NCBI RefSeq assembly: GCF_032854445.1
Contig: NC_088297.1
Location: forward strand, 10,008,163-10,072,162
Length of the DNA: 64,000 bases
Direction of reading: 5' to 3'
DNA from: Liolophura sinensis
Taxonomy: Eukaryota > Mollusca > Polyplacophora > Chitonida > Chitonidae
A program made the translations under genes and the position numbers. The notes under the pieces were generated by a model. The model was not told the DNA's origin. It ran no database searches and saw only the letters and a list, made by a program, of their open reading frames with translations. Positions 11,106-22,137 of this stretch are shown here, one piece after another (position 1 is the stretch's first letter; each line of letters starts with the position of its first letter).

Positions 11106-14100
11106 TTAATAATAATTAAAGACGTGAGGCATAGAAAGTAAAATCAGAGCAGCAAGGACAGTGTGACAGACGTACAGCATAAAGGGTAAAATCAGAGCAG
11201 CAAGGACAGTGTGACAGACGTACAGGTTAGAGGGTAAGATCAGAGAAGCGACGACAGTGTGATACACGTACAGCATAGAGAGTAAAGCCAGAGCAGCGAG
11301 GGCAGTGTGACAGACGTACAGCATAGAGAGTAAAACCAGAGCAGCGAGGGCAGTGTGACAGACGTACAGCATAAAGGGTAAACCAGAGCAGCGACGACAG
11401 TGTGATACACATACAGCATAGAGAGTAAAACCAGAGCAGCGAGGGCAGTGTGACAGACGTACAGCATAAAGGGTAAACCAGAGCAGCGAAGACAGTGTGA
11501 TACACGTACAGCATAGAGAGTAAAACCAGAGCAGCGACGACTGTGATACACGTACAGCATAGAGAGTAAAGCCAAAGCAGCGAGGGCAGTGTGACAGACG
11601 TACAGCATAAAGGGTAAAATCAGAGCAGCGACGACAGTGTGATAGACGTACAGCATAGAGAGTAAAACCAGAGCAGCAACGACAGTGTGATACATGTACA
11701 GCATAGAGAGTAAAACCAGAGCAGCGAGGGCAGTGTGACAGACGTACAGCATAGAGAGTAAAACCAGAGCAGCGAGGGCAGTGTGACAGACGTACAGCAT
11801 AGAGAGTAAAACCAGAGCAGCGAGGGCAGTGTGACAGACGTACAGCATAGAGAGTAAAACCAGAGCAGCGACGACAGTGTGATAGACGTACAGCATAGAG
11901 AGTAAAACCAGAGCAGCGACGACTGTGATACATGTACAGCATAGAGAGTAAAACCAGAGCAGCGAGGGCAGTGTGACAGACGTACAGCATAGAGAGTAAA
12001 ACCAGAGCAGCGACGACAGTGCGATAGACGTACAGCATAGAGAGTAAAACCAGAGCAGCGAGGGCAGTGTGACAGACGTACAGCATAGAGACTAAAACCA
12101 GAGCAGCGACGACAGTGTGATAGACGTACAGCATAGAGAGTAAAACCAGAGCAGCGACGACTGTGATACACGTACACCATAGAGAGTAAAACCAGAGCAG
12201 CGAGGGCAGTGTGACAGACGTACAGCATAGAGAGTAAAACCAGAGCAGCGAGGGCAGTGTGACAGATGTACAGCTTAGAGAGTAAAACCAGAGCAGCGAC
12301 GACAGTGTGATACACGTACAGCACAGAGAGTAAAACCAGAGCAGCGAGGGCAGTGTGACAGACGTACAGCTTAGAGAGTAAAACCAGAGCAGCGACGACA
12401 GTGTGATACACGTACAGCATAGAGAGTAAAACCAGAGCAGCGACGACTGTGATACACGTACAGCATAGAGAGTAAAGCCAAAGCAGCAAGGGCAGTGTGA
12501 CAGACGTACAGCATAAAGGGTAAAATCAGAGCAGCGACGACAGTGTGATAGACGTACAGCATAGAGAGTAAAACCAGAGCAGCGACGACAGTGTGATACA
12601 CGTAGAGCATAGAGAGTAAAACCAGAGCAGCGAGGGCAGTGTGACAGACGTACAGCATAGAGAGTAAAACCAGAGCAGCGAGGGCAGTGTGACAGATGAA
12701 CAGCATAGAGAGTAAAACCAGAGCAGCGACGACAGTGTGATACACGTACAGCATAGAGAGTAAAACCAGAGCAGCGACGACTGTGATACACGTACAGCAT
12801 AGAGAGTAAAACCAGAGCAGCGAGGGCAGTGCGATAGACGTACAGCATAGAGAGTAAAACCAGAGCAGCGAGGGCAGTGTGACAGACGTACAGCATAGAG
12901 AGTAAAACCAGAGCAGCGAGGGCAGTGTGACAGACGTACAGCATAGAGAGTAAAACCAGAGCAGCGACGACAGTGTGATAGACGTACAGCATAGAGAGTA
13001 AAACCAGAGCAGCGACGACTGTGATACACGTACAGCATAGAGAGTAAAACCAGAGCAGCGAGGGCAGTGTGACAGACGTACAGCATAGAGAGTAAAACCA
13101 GAGCAGCGACGACAGTGTGACAGACGTACAGCATAGAGAGTAAAACCAGAGCAGCGACGACTGTGATACACGTACAGCATAGAGAGTAAAACCAGAGCAG
13201 CGAGGGCAGTGTGATACACGTACAGCATAGAGAGTAAAACCAGAGCAGCGAGGGCAGTGTGACAGACGTACAGCATAGAGAGTAAAACGAGAGCAGCGAC
13301 GACAATGTGATACACGTACACCATAGAGAGTAAAACCAGAGCAGCGACGACTGTGATACATGTACAGCATAGAGAGTAAAACCAGAGCAGCGAGGGCAGT
13401 GTGACAGACGTACAGCATAGAGAGTAAAACCAGAGCAGCGACGACAGTGCGATAGACGTACAGCATACAGAGTAAAACCAGAGCAGCGAGGGCAGTGTGA
13501 CAGACGTACAGCATAGAGAATAAAACCAGAGCAGCGAGGGCAGTGTGACAGATGTACAGCTTAGAGAGTAAAACCAGAGCAGCGACGACAGTGTGATACA
13601 CGTACAGCTTAGAGAGTAAAACCAGAGCAGCGAGGGCAGTGTGACAGACGTACAGCATAGAGAGTAAAACCAGAGCAGCGACGACAGTGTGATAGACGTA
13701 CAGCATAGAGAATAAAACCAGAGCAGCGACGACTGTGATACACGTACAGCATAGAGAGTAAAACCAGAGCAGCGAGGGCAGTGTGACAGACGTACAGCAT
13801 AGAGAGTAAAACCAGAGCAGCGACGACAGTGCGATACACGTACAGCATAGAGAGTAAAACCAGAGCAGCGAGGGCAGTGTGACAGACGTACAGCATAGAG
13901 AGTAAAACCAGAGCAGCGAGGGCATTGTGACAGATGTACAGCTTAGAGAGTAAAACCAGAGCAGCGACGACAGTGTGATACACGTACAGCATACAGAGTA
14001 AAACGAGAGCAGCGAGGGCAGTGTGACAGACGTACAGCATAGAGAGTAAAACCAGAGCAGTGAGGGCAGTGTGACAGACGTACAGCTTAGAGAGTAAAAC

Positions 14101-14215
14101 AAGAGCAGCGACAAGTGTGACAGACCTACAGCATAGAGAGTAAACCTAGAGCAGCAATGACAGTGTGATAAATGTACAGCATAGAGAGTAAAGCCAAATC
14201 AGCTACGACAGTGTG
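11106..14215 (-). repeat. 3.1-kb satellite-like array of a ~48-bp unit
   Basis: Roughly 60-65 units built on ACAGACGTACAGCATAGAGA, then GTAAAACCAGAGCAGCGA and GGGCAGTGTG. Three variants mix: A (GCGAGGGCAGTGTGACAGAC), B (GCGACGACAGTGTGATA) and C (GCGACGACTGTGATACAC, two bases shorter). C occurs about nine times (near 11535, 11919, 12155, 12441, 12775, 13013, 13155, 13345, 13729), usually after B and before A, so there is higher-order structure. End units near 11110-11270 and 14110-14215 are the most diverged, as expected for an array homogenised from its middle. All three minus-strand frames lack stops, giving a spurious 1002-codon frame. Confidence 0.95.
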
Positions 14216-14384
14216 ATAGCTGACAAATTGTCTCACGTAATCAGTGAAATACGTCACAGGTAGAAAAGTTGGTCAGTAACTTGCCAAAAGTCTGTAGTTT
14301 ACCCCAAGCACTGTGGTCTACTCCATACATACCCCTGCGTAAAACAGGATTCTATTGGTGGATTAAGCAGTAGTGATTGTATGT

Positions 14385-14690
14385 TGAACGTGATGACAAC
14401 ACAGCATTTTGAATGATTCTAGAGCAGTGACGTCTAGAAAATTGCAATTAACATCAGTGGAATTTTTTTACCTAATTCTTCTTAAGCCATGGTGCTAGGG
14501 GGCGTGTAGATTGCTACTATTTTAAGCATTTACATGAGCAGTTAAAAATAAAACCGTAACTGAGGTAAACTGACAAGAGGCTGCATTTCACCGGTTACAT
14601 GTGACCATTTGCACACTATCCTGGCTGTTCTGGTTTTACGCTCTGTGCTGTAGGTCTTTAATTATATTGTAAAGCTGACCTATAGATAGC
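14385..14690 (+). repeat. Dispersed block B1, copy 2
   Basis: Collinear with 7350-7655 in the same orientation. It lies just after the 48-bp array, whereas copy 1 lies just before a 26-bp array. Divergence is substantial, with many substitutions and small gaps. Confidence 0.7.
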
Positions 14691-14797
14691 GAGATGTAGA
14701 GTGAACGTGCGATTTTAGATCTAAGGTCATCTTAACTAGTCCCGAAGTCAACATGACATTCGTCAGTGCTACGTCGATGTTACGTGAGTGACTGCAC

Positions 14798-14805
14798 TGA
14801 CGTCA
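14798..14805. promoter_or_regulatory. CRE palindrome TGACGTCA
   Basis: A perfect CREB/ATF consensus inside CACTGACGTCAAACGTA. The same 17-bp context recurs at 24764-24780, which suggests a shared repeat rather than two independent sites. Confidence 0.45.
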
Positions 14806-14913
14806 AACGTACTTTGCGCCAACGTTGTCTCTTTTCACGTTTTATACGAAGCAATACGAAAGTAACAATAGTATAGCTCATCATCAGTATAAGTTTCAAT
14901 CAAATCATTCTAT

Positions 14914-15070
14914 CCGTCTGTACGTGGGAAGGTCTGGCAGCAACCTGCGGATGGTCGTGGGTTTCCTCCGGGCTCTGCCCGGTTTCCTCCCACCATAACG
15001 CTGGCCGCCGTCGTATAAGTGAAATATTCTTGCGTATGGCGTTAAACACCAATCAAATGAAAAAATAAGT
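14914..15070 (+). mobile_element. SINE family 1, plus, body and tail
   Basis: Starts near TACGTGGGAAGGTCTGGCAG and ends CACCAATCAAATGAAAAAAT. Close to consensus, without the tRNA head. Confidence 0.9.
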
Positions 15071-15149
15071 AAAATTATTCCACGTTACATGCCGCATGCG
15101 ATCTCTATCACACACTTTTTGCTCCCAAAGAAAATAAAGAGTTTAGCAT

Positions 15150-15974
15150 AGCAATCATCCCTTGATCTATCGGAGACATTCGACACCGTAAATCACAGCA
15201 TCTTACTCAACAAATTGAAGCATTATGGGTTCTGTGGAATATGCAATAAATGGCTTGAAATATATTAGCCTAATCGTCATCAGTTTGTTCACTATGGAGA
15301 TATTTTATCCTACTCTAAACCAATATCGCTTGGGTCTTTATTGGGTCAATTACTAAATTTGATCTACATTAATGACATAATTGCTGCAACTAGCGTAGTG
15401 AAATTTATCTTATTTGCCGGCGATACTAGTATCCATGCCTCTTCTGAGAGTCAAAGTAGTGCAATAAACATACTGGAAATGGAATGATCTAAAGTTCAAC
15501 GCTGCCTTTCAGCCAACCGCCTATCACTTAATATAGTCAAAACTTAGTACATGCTAATAAAACCTATCAATAGGAGACACACAAATGCACCCCCCCCCCT
15601 CCATTTTATTCAACAACAGTGAAATTATCTCTGTTTTAGAATTTAAAATTCCTTGGAATTGTCTTTAATAACAAGCTTTCATGGGTCTCTCATATAACGC
15701 ACATCTGCAAGAAAATATCCAGAAGCATAGGAATCATAAAACACATAAAGTGTTCACTCGACAAAAATTCTTTACTTACATTGCACTATTCCCTGATTAA
15801 CCCTTATTTAACATACCTATCTGAGTCATCTCAAGCCTCTAGAAATTCTACAGACACGATTGATTCGCATCATCACCTTCTCTCGTAAGACAGAACATAC
15901 AGCTCCACTCTTCAAATATTTAAGGATTCTGTCCCTGTTCTGTATTGCTCAATACTTGTCTTCTAATAGCACAC
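15150..15974 (+). pseudogene. Dead non-LTR retrotransposon reverse transcriptase (5' segment)
   Basis: Conceptual translation gives the order typical of LINE reverse transcriptases: ETFDTVNHSILLNKLKHYG, NKWLE, HQFVHYGDILS, LIYINDI, then FAGDTSIHASS in place of the FADD catalytic box, then LSANRLSLN and LGIVFNNKLSWVSH with the C-terminal HICKKISRSIG stretch. Stops and frameshifts occur (for example after LEIY). The second catalytic-box residue is Gly and not Asp, so the copy is inactive. Upstream domains are absent, so it is 5'-truncated. The ORF at 15860-16159 is its C-terminal remnant. Confidence 0.85.
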
Positions 15975-16210
15975 CTCAGTCGGTTAGCGCGACCCAGGAG
16001 TTTCTCACTAATGCGGTCGCTGTGAGTTCAAGTCCAGCTCATGCTAGCTTCCTCTCCAGCGGTACGTGGGAAGGTCAGCAGCAACCTGCGGATGGTTGTG
16101 GGTTTCCCTCGGGCTCTGCCCGGTTTCCTCCTACCATAATTCTGACCGCCGTCGTATAAGTGAAATATTGTTGAGTACGGCGTAAAACACCAATCAAATA
16201 AATAAATAAA
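15975..16210 (+). mobile_element. SINE family 1, full length, inserted in the LINE
   Basis: Complete copy: tRNA-like head with B-box-like GTGAGTTCAAGTCCAGC, body, and (AAAT)n tail. It is bounded by a 13-bp target-site duplication, TCTAATAGCACAC at 15962-15974 and TCTAATAGTACAC at 16211-16223. The LINE sequence resumes beyond it. Confidence 0.92.
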
Positions 16211-16223
16211 TCTAATAGTACAC

Positions 16224-16714
16224 AAATTTATGTTCCATCCTTATCGACTACCATACTCTATCTGACTGTTCTTTCGAAAAGAATCACATATCCACGCCTA
16301 CCCCACCAGGGCCCAGACATCCAACCATACATCAACCATTTTGGAAAAGTAATTTTTCCAACCACACTTAAAGGCTTAAAGACTTCTAATCGACAGATTA
16401 CAAGGCCCCTGACACCTGACACCTATCATACTTTACAAAGAACATATATGGCCTTTTGTATTTACCTACGTGTTATTGCTATTTTGTGGTTTCCTGTATA
16501 TCTATTTTCTTTCAATCTTTTATTTGTTCTATTGTCGATTTCAAATCTCTTATGGTACATGTATGACTACCTCCTCGGAACAATTAGTTTTATTTAACTA
16601 TTGGGATAAAACAAGTCCATAGGACTTTATTTCCGCCCTCCAACTTCGAAAGATATTTGCCTACTCATGTACTGAACTATACACAGTGAAATAAATAAAT
16701 AAATAAATAAATAA
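16224..16714 (+). pseudogene. Dead LINE, 3' segment and tail
   Basis: Continues the retrotransposon after the SINE, with a frame that includes HAYPTRAQTSNH-like residues seen near the ends of such proteins. It ends in (AAAT)n at about 16690-16714, the same kind of tail the SINE carries. Confidence 0.7.
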
Positions 16715-17153
16715 AGCACTATATCATGTCCTTACCGAAACATCCAGTCGTCGCACAGCTTTGTAAAACTGACCTGTCAAAATTATTCCATCAGACGCTT
16801 TTATTCGAAGTTTTGCAATGAATGTAGTTCTCTTGTAAGCATAAATATGGACAGAATCTCTGGCACTCGGCCTCATAGCTGTGCCTAAGTCTGATTAACC
16901 CTGGTATAGGGTCCGTATCTTCATTGTGTTGAATTAGATCACAACACTGGGTATCTGAACAGTTGCTGTCGAGGCACAACCGAGATAAATATTAACTGGC
17001 ATGGTACACGATTTGGATTCTGAATTCATCCATTTGCCTCGAACATTTCTTGCATTATTGAAACTTTTGGGTGCTTCTCTTTGCACGAAATCGTTGTAAT
17101 TTCGTACTTCATCTATTTTCTGAGCTCTTTGGTAGTTTGTATTGTTTGAACCA
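16715..17153. other. Gene-free stretch
   Basis: Unique-looking sequence. Minus-strand frames at 16791-16979 and 16934-17203 have no recognisable domain. Confidence 0.4.
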
Positions 17154-17274
17154 GAAGATGGTCGTGGGTTTCCCCCGGGCTCTGCCCGGTTTCCTCCCAC
17201 CATAATGCTGGCCGCTGTCGTATAAGTGAAATATTCTTGAGTACGGCGTAAAACACCAATTAAATAAATAAATG
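17154..17274 (+). mobile_element. SINE family 1, plus, 5'-truncated
   Basis: From GATGGTCGTGGGTTTCCCCC to the AAATAAATAAAT tail. Near consensus. Confidence 0.88.
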
Positions 17275-17699
17275 TCCAGTGTTGTTTTGGACATTGGAAT
17301 TGCGATTATTTGTGGTTGACGACTGGTATGCGAATGTCAAATTTTGACGCCTACATCTGGAATAAATCGTCACAGACGTTGGGTTGACGTTCAAAACAAC
17401 GATCTGAGGAACTGTATAAATAGCAGAACATGACAAAAAAAGTGTACAGATTTGTGTGGGATTGTTGTTATAAGCGACCATCAGTTTCCTTCTTTTTTTT
17501 CATGGAAAACCAGCATTGAGAAAAGCGTTGAAGACTTGGCATATCACTTAGGTTTCAAATCAGAAGGCGTTACAGTACCCCTGCTGAATTATACTGTAAT
17601 GGAACGTACTGTACTGGACTGTATGCAACACCGAAAGTCGAGTTTCCCAATTAACGCACAAAATATTTGTGATTTACAACTAATGAAGCAGCGATTTCA

Positions 17700-17719
17700 C
17701 CCCCCCCCCCCCCCCCCCA
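17700..17719. repeat. C homopolymer, about 19 bases
   Basis: Uninterrupted C run. The true length is uncertain, as for any long homopolymer in an assembly. Confidence 0.9.
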
Positions 17720-17812
17720 TTGATAGCTTACAGTGTAATATAGATATGGAGTAAAAAGCTATCAAACTAAATCAAATGACGAATAATCCATATCCATAAA
17801 TCACAAAAATTA

Positions 17813-18050
17813 CTCTAAAAACGACTGTGTACCACAGGTACATACAGCTGTAACAAAATTCAATATCTACACTTTTGCGTATTACAGGTACAAAACTCGT
17901 GTACTAGAATTTGTGTACTCAAGAACAAAAATGTGTATTGGTGGTACACACTGTTGTGTACCTCTAATACACAAAAGTGTAGATGTTAAATTTTGTTACA
18001 GTTGTGTGTACATGGTCTGTGTACCTGTAGACAGACGTTTTTTACAGACT
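17813..18050. mobile_element. Long inverted-repeat element (fold-back or MITE)
   Basis: The left arm (about 17813-17905, with AACGACTGTGTACC and ATCTACACTTTTGCGTATTA) is matched by the reverse complement of the right arm (about 17950-18050, with TAATACACAAAAGTGTAGAT). Arms are about 85-100 bp with indels, around a short loop. It would form a long hairpin. No coding capacity. Confidence 0.8.
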
Positions 18051-18124
18051 ATTGATTGATAAATAGTTTGTGCATGTATCAATATGTATGGTGTGCAAAT
18101 CTAGTATAACAACATTGATAAGAC

Positions 18125-18176
18125 GATTGATTGATTGATTGATTCATTCATTCATTCATTCATTCATTCATTCATT
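18125..18176. repeat. (TGAT)n then (ATTC)n microsatellite
   Basis: Two adjoining tetranucleotide runs. Confidence 0.9.
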
Positions 18177-18204
18177 GTATTCAAGCTTTAAAACGATTTA
18201 AACA

Positions 18205-18330
18205 TTGATTTATTTGTTTTATTTGATTGGTGTTTTACGCCGACTTCAAGAATATTTCACTTATACGACGGCAGCCAGCATTATGATGTGAAGAACCCGG
18301 GCAAAGTCCGGGAGAAACCCACGACAAGAT
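18205..18330 (-). mobile_element. SINE family 1, minus, truncated
   Basis: TTTGATTGGTGTTTTACGCC through CCCGGGCAAAGTCCGGGAGA. It stops at the ACCCACGAC stretch, right before the 164-bp inverted-pair unit. Confidence 0.85.
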
Positions 18331-18335
18331 TTAAA

Positions 18336-18499
18336 CATTGACATTATGATTATCTTCTATCTTACGAAATGATGACCTATATGCTTATATTTATGCTAAA
18401 TATCTTTGTATTTAGATTTTCTTAATATGATATGTAACATGATATACCTTATTTGATCAGAGTACAAAACAACACTGCAGGGAAGTTTTATTTGGACAT
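18336..18499 (+). repeat. 164-bp inverted-pair unit, left copy
   Basis: CATTGACATTATGATT... to ...TTTATTTGGACAT. It is the reverse complement of 20574-20737 with one difference noticed (AGTAC against AGCAC), 2.1 kb apart. No coding sequence. Confidence 0.92.
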
Positions 18500-18669
18500 G
18501 CATATATACAAAGGTTACAACGTAGGCCTGTAACGTTAGTGAAAAAGTATATAGCGCCTACGGTGTACAAAGTTTTTAAACTGTCAAATTATTCATCGTA
18601 AATTTCGCACGTGTTATACCTACTCTTAAACACTCTGAAGAGCCGGTGACTAGTTTTTCTTCCATCCAC

Positions 18670-19460
18670 TCAGGCAGCTTGGGCCTGCCCCCCTCTTATA
18701 TTTCTCCGGAAAGTAAGCATAAGTCTACAGGGCTTTTGTCTTTCTCCTCGTCGTACAGCTTCCGTTCTGTTTTTCACAGATAAATCGAAAGTGGACGACT
18801 TTTTTCCGGCATCTTCCGGTGAAAACATGACAACACCCTTATAAACAATACACCATATGTGTGTATGAAGACATACTTGGCCTCTGTGCAGAGATGCAAT
18901 TGAAAGTTTTAAGTGCAACTTAAACCACGTGAAGAATATTAAACTGTGAAATTGTGTTTTGGCTGATACTATATAGTTAAGGCAATACGGCCTTAATACA
19001 GCCAAAGTTCAACATACTCCAAAATAATAATCCGCTAATTTGTTAACAGAAAACCAGTTGTCGGATTCTAGAACGTATTCTGTTACTGTACTATAATACT
19101 GTGTCATATTAAATAGAGTGGAACAGTTTCACCAAGACATATACGACTTTTTTTTTAACTGTATATTTGTCGTATGATATTTTGTACGTCACTATTACCG
19201 CACCATCGTCCTATATGTACTACTATCGTAAATGTTAATTTTAACGAAAGATCCGTTGCCTGAGTGATGGTAGAACGTATTACTGTTATTATGTGTCACA
19301 TTCAACAAAATGTCCTGTCATTCTGATACAATCTGTTTCATTACTAGATATGTGTGTGCTATATTTAACAGAGTAATCTGATGCAATAGTAGTAGGCTAT
19401 CACTCAGAAAAACATGCAGGCTTTCTGTTAAGTTTATCAGATTAGTGTTTCATAGAGGAT
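18670..19460. other. Gene-free stretch with decayed element ends
   Basis: A 111-codon minus frame (18670-19005) has no recognisable domain. Around 19410-19450 the string CACTCAGAAAAACATG with CTTTCTGTTAAG resembles the ends of the element at 22443-22685, and AACAGA motifs are scattered from 19040. It is probably a decayed relative. Confidence 0.35.
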
Positions 19461-19699
19461 CCACTCATACGTTTCACATAACGCACCTGAAGTGTGCGTA
19501 ACTCTGAAAAACGAAAACTTCGTTTTGGCCGAGTATTTCAGCATTTTATTTTATACCACAATCAGCACGAGCTCCTGTATGATGATGGCAAAATAAAATG
19601 ATATATTAAGTTTCATTATATACTGAACTATACATTATAGTTTTACACAACAATGACCCAGTGAAGCTAGATAAATTATGAATTCTTTTAGCTGATTTA

Positions 19700-19850
19700 G
19701 TTATTTATTTATTTATTTCATTGGTGTTTTACGCCATACTCAAGAATATTTCACTTATACGACGGCGGCCAGCAGTAAGGTGGGAAGAAACCGGGCAAAG
19801 CCCGGAGGAAACCCACGACCACCCGTAGGTTGTTGACAGACCTTCCCAGG
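19700..19850 (-). mobile_element. SINE family 1, minus, headless
   Basis: ATTTATTTATTTCATTGGTG through GTAGGTTGTTGACAGACCTT. Body and tail only. Confidence 0.9.
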
Positions 19851-19978
19851 TAGCTTTGTTGAGATTACAGCGAATGAGCCTCAATGTCTATTAGCTATAC
19901 GCCATTTAACCTAATCCAATATGTCACAACCTTGACAACGCGAAAACTGGCTGTTTTTTGTAGAATAGTGTATAAAGC

Positions 19979-20300
19979 CATTAATTTAATTTAATTTAAT
20001 TTAATTCTTTATTTGTTTAACTGAGGATTACCCACAGCCAATGGCCACGAGGGGATCCCCTCAAAAACAGCATATTACATACAGATATAAGGGGATATTT
20101 AGAGGTACAAAGGACACAATTCGGCAAGTACAACAATGAACATGCAAATAAATATATTTTACATATAAATATATACCTATAGGTAAGCATTAAATTAAAT
20201 TAAATAATCAAAATGATTATGATCATTAATGAGGCCTGCTTTGAAATAAGGCTAGTCCCTAATGCACAACAGGTAAGGTGTTCCTTAAAGGGATACAAGT
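19979..20300 (-). mobile_element. Probable LINE 3' end, minus
   Basis: Read on the minus strand it ends GGCTGTGGGTAATCCTCAGT, then AAACAAATAAAGAATT, then a (TTAAA)n-type tail. This resembles a retrotransposon 3' terminus with its tail. No reverse transcriptase is present, so the copy is severely 5'-truncated. Family unresolved. Confidence 0.45.
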
Positions 20301-20366
20301 TCTTGGGTGTTTTACCATATAACAAACATCTTGCCCAGTGTGTTTCTTCGCCAACTTCTCAATTTA

Positions 20367-20480
20367 TACATTTATTTGATTGATGCTTTACGCAGTGTAC
20401 TCAAGACTATTCTATTAAATACGACGGCGGCGGCCAACGGACAGAGCCCGGGGGAATCCCACGACAATCCACAGTTTCAG
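20367..20480 (-). mobile_element. SINE family 1, minus, diverged fragment
   Basis: TTTGATTGATGCTTTACGCA through GGGGGAATCCCACGACAATC, with internal deletion. Confidence 0.7.
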
Positions 20481-20532
20481 CTTTTAAAATGCTACAAATA
20501 AAAAGTTGCATGGGTCCCTCTTTGGTTTGTTA

Positions 20533-20566
<34 letters not shown>
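20533..20566. repeat. (AT)n microsatellite
   Basis: Pure AT run on the left side of the 164-bp unit. Confidence 0.95.
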
Positions 20567-20568
<2 letters not shown>

Positions 20569-20573
20569 TCTTG

Positions 20574-20734
20574 ATGTCCAAATAAAACTTCCCTGCAGTG
20601 TTGTTTTGTGCTCTGATCAAATAAGGTATATCATGTTACATATCATATTAAGAAAATCTAAATACAAAGATATTTAGCATAAATATAAGCATATAGGTCA
20701 TCATTTCGTAAGATAGAAGATAATCATAATGTCA

Positions 20735-20737
<3 letters not shown>
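20574..20737 (-). repeat. 164-bp inverted-pair unit, right copy
   Basis: Reverse complement of 18336-18499. It is flanked by AT microsatellites on both sides, whereas the left copy is not. This suggests the copy landed in, or nucleated, the AT tract. Confidence 0.92.

Positions 20738-20807
<70 letters not shown>
20738..20807. repeat. (AT)n microsatellite, about 70 bp
   Basis: Pure AT run on the right side of the 164-bp unit. Confidence 0.95.
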
Positions 20808-20808
<1 letters not shown>

Positions 20809-21057
20809 CATGCAGGAACTTCCAGTCAAAATTTAAAGCCTTATTTTAAAGTCGATTTGTTCACGTCGCTGATACAGTTCTACTTGCTCGTCTTTCTCCT
20901 TTGAAGTCTTAGACCTGCACCAACTTCCCATTGAGTCCGCTCGGTAATATAGCTGGGGGGTGTGTCATATATACAACATCGCATGCATACTCGATGGTAT
21001 TCAGACCGACAAATTATAACTTTATCTCATTGCCCCTTTAAACGAGCATTTTTAATT

Positions 21058-21255
21058 TCATAAAGAACAACCAAGACTAACGATTTCTAGGAACAAGATT
21101 CAGAGCTGCATACAGAAAAATTCTTTTAAAGAATAACCAAGACTAACGATATCTAGGAACAAGGTTCACACGCCTGCATACAGAAAAATTGTTTTATGGA
21201 AACAACCAAGACTAACGATCTCTAGGAACAAAATTCACACACCTGCATACATTTT
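21058..21255. repeat. About 65-bp tandem repeat, three copies
   Basis: ACCAAGACTAACGATTTCTA, ACCAAGACTAACGATATCTA and ACCAAGACTAACGATCTCTA mark three successive copies, each followed by CTGCATACA. Confidence 0.88.
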
Positions 21256-21689
21256 ATAAATAAAACATTTTATAAATAAATAATGTTCGCTTAATTTGAA
21301 TTGTCATGCTTTTTTTAAAGTAATAAACTGACATGTTTTGCCAAAAGATCCATGTCTAATCCTCAATGTATATGCCGATTTGTGCTATACACTTAAAACT
21401 TTGCAAGGTAGCTCTCCTGATTATTCGTCCATGACTGTAGCAAATATGAAAGTTTTCAATGATTTTTTTTGCACTGAATTTTAAAAAAAAATTGTTCATT
21501 GTGGATAGCTTTCGGAAACACTACAAAACTTTGACCATATTTTCTTTTGCGATGAAGTCAACGCTTCAATTCTACAACCTTGCGACGACTAAAACTTCAT
21601 GTGTCTCAATATGGTGTGAGCTATACTTATATATTGACCCACTGCACTACATGCATTACGATCTTCAGACGTTTACGTGTGGTAAAGTC

Positions 21690-21745
21690 TTGCAGCAACG
21701 TATTGATGGTCATGGGTTTCCCCCGAACTTTTCGCCTGGGTTCTA
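21690..21745 (+). mobile_element. SINE family 1, decayed fragment
   Basis: GCAGCAACGTATTGATGGTC followed by ATGGGTTTCCCCCG matches the middle of the SINE body with several changes. Confidence 0.5.
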
Positions 21746-21886
21746 CTTTTCCAAAAGTCTGGTGAAGGATGGTAATATTCTACTTTCAACACTACCAATA
21801 TCTGTCCCAAATTTTAGAAGAATTAGGGTAAGGTAGAAAAGTGAATGTTTACGATGGGAGTTTTTGTGAGAGTTAAATATTCAAAG

Positions 21887-22137
21887 GGGCCTCCATGGCC
21901 AAGAAGATTAGCACGCCAGCACGGGCTATAACCCAGGAGCCTCCCACCAATGTGGTCGCTGTGAGTTCAAATCCAGCTCATGCGGGCTTCCTTTCCGGCT
22001 CATCAGCATCCTGCCGATGGTCGTGGGTTTCCGCCGGGCTCTGCCTGGTTTTCTCCCACCGCAATGGTGGCCGCCGTCGTATAAGTGAAATATTCTTGAG
22101 TACGGCGTAAAACACCAATCAAATAAATAAATAAATA
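21887..22137 (+). mobile_element. SINE family 1, full length
   Basis: Head (CCTCCATGGCCAAGAAGATT, then GTGAGTTCAAATCCAGCTCA as the B-box-like segment), body, and an AAATAAATAAATAAAT tail. One of three copies retaining a clear head. Confidence 0.92.

Noticed and set aside
11106-14114. 1002-codon minus-strand open frame
   Set aside because: It is a shadow of the 48-bp array. All three minus frames are open over hundreds of codons, and 46-bp units shift the frame repeatedly, so there is no sign of coding constraint.
17452-17754. 100-codon plus frame
   Set aside because: Runs into a poly-C tract coded as prolines; no domain recognised.
18670-19005. 111-codon minus frame, including MFSPEDAGKK
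   Set aside because: No recognisable domain, no splice partner identified and a repeat-rich setting.
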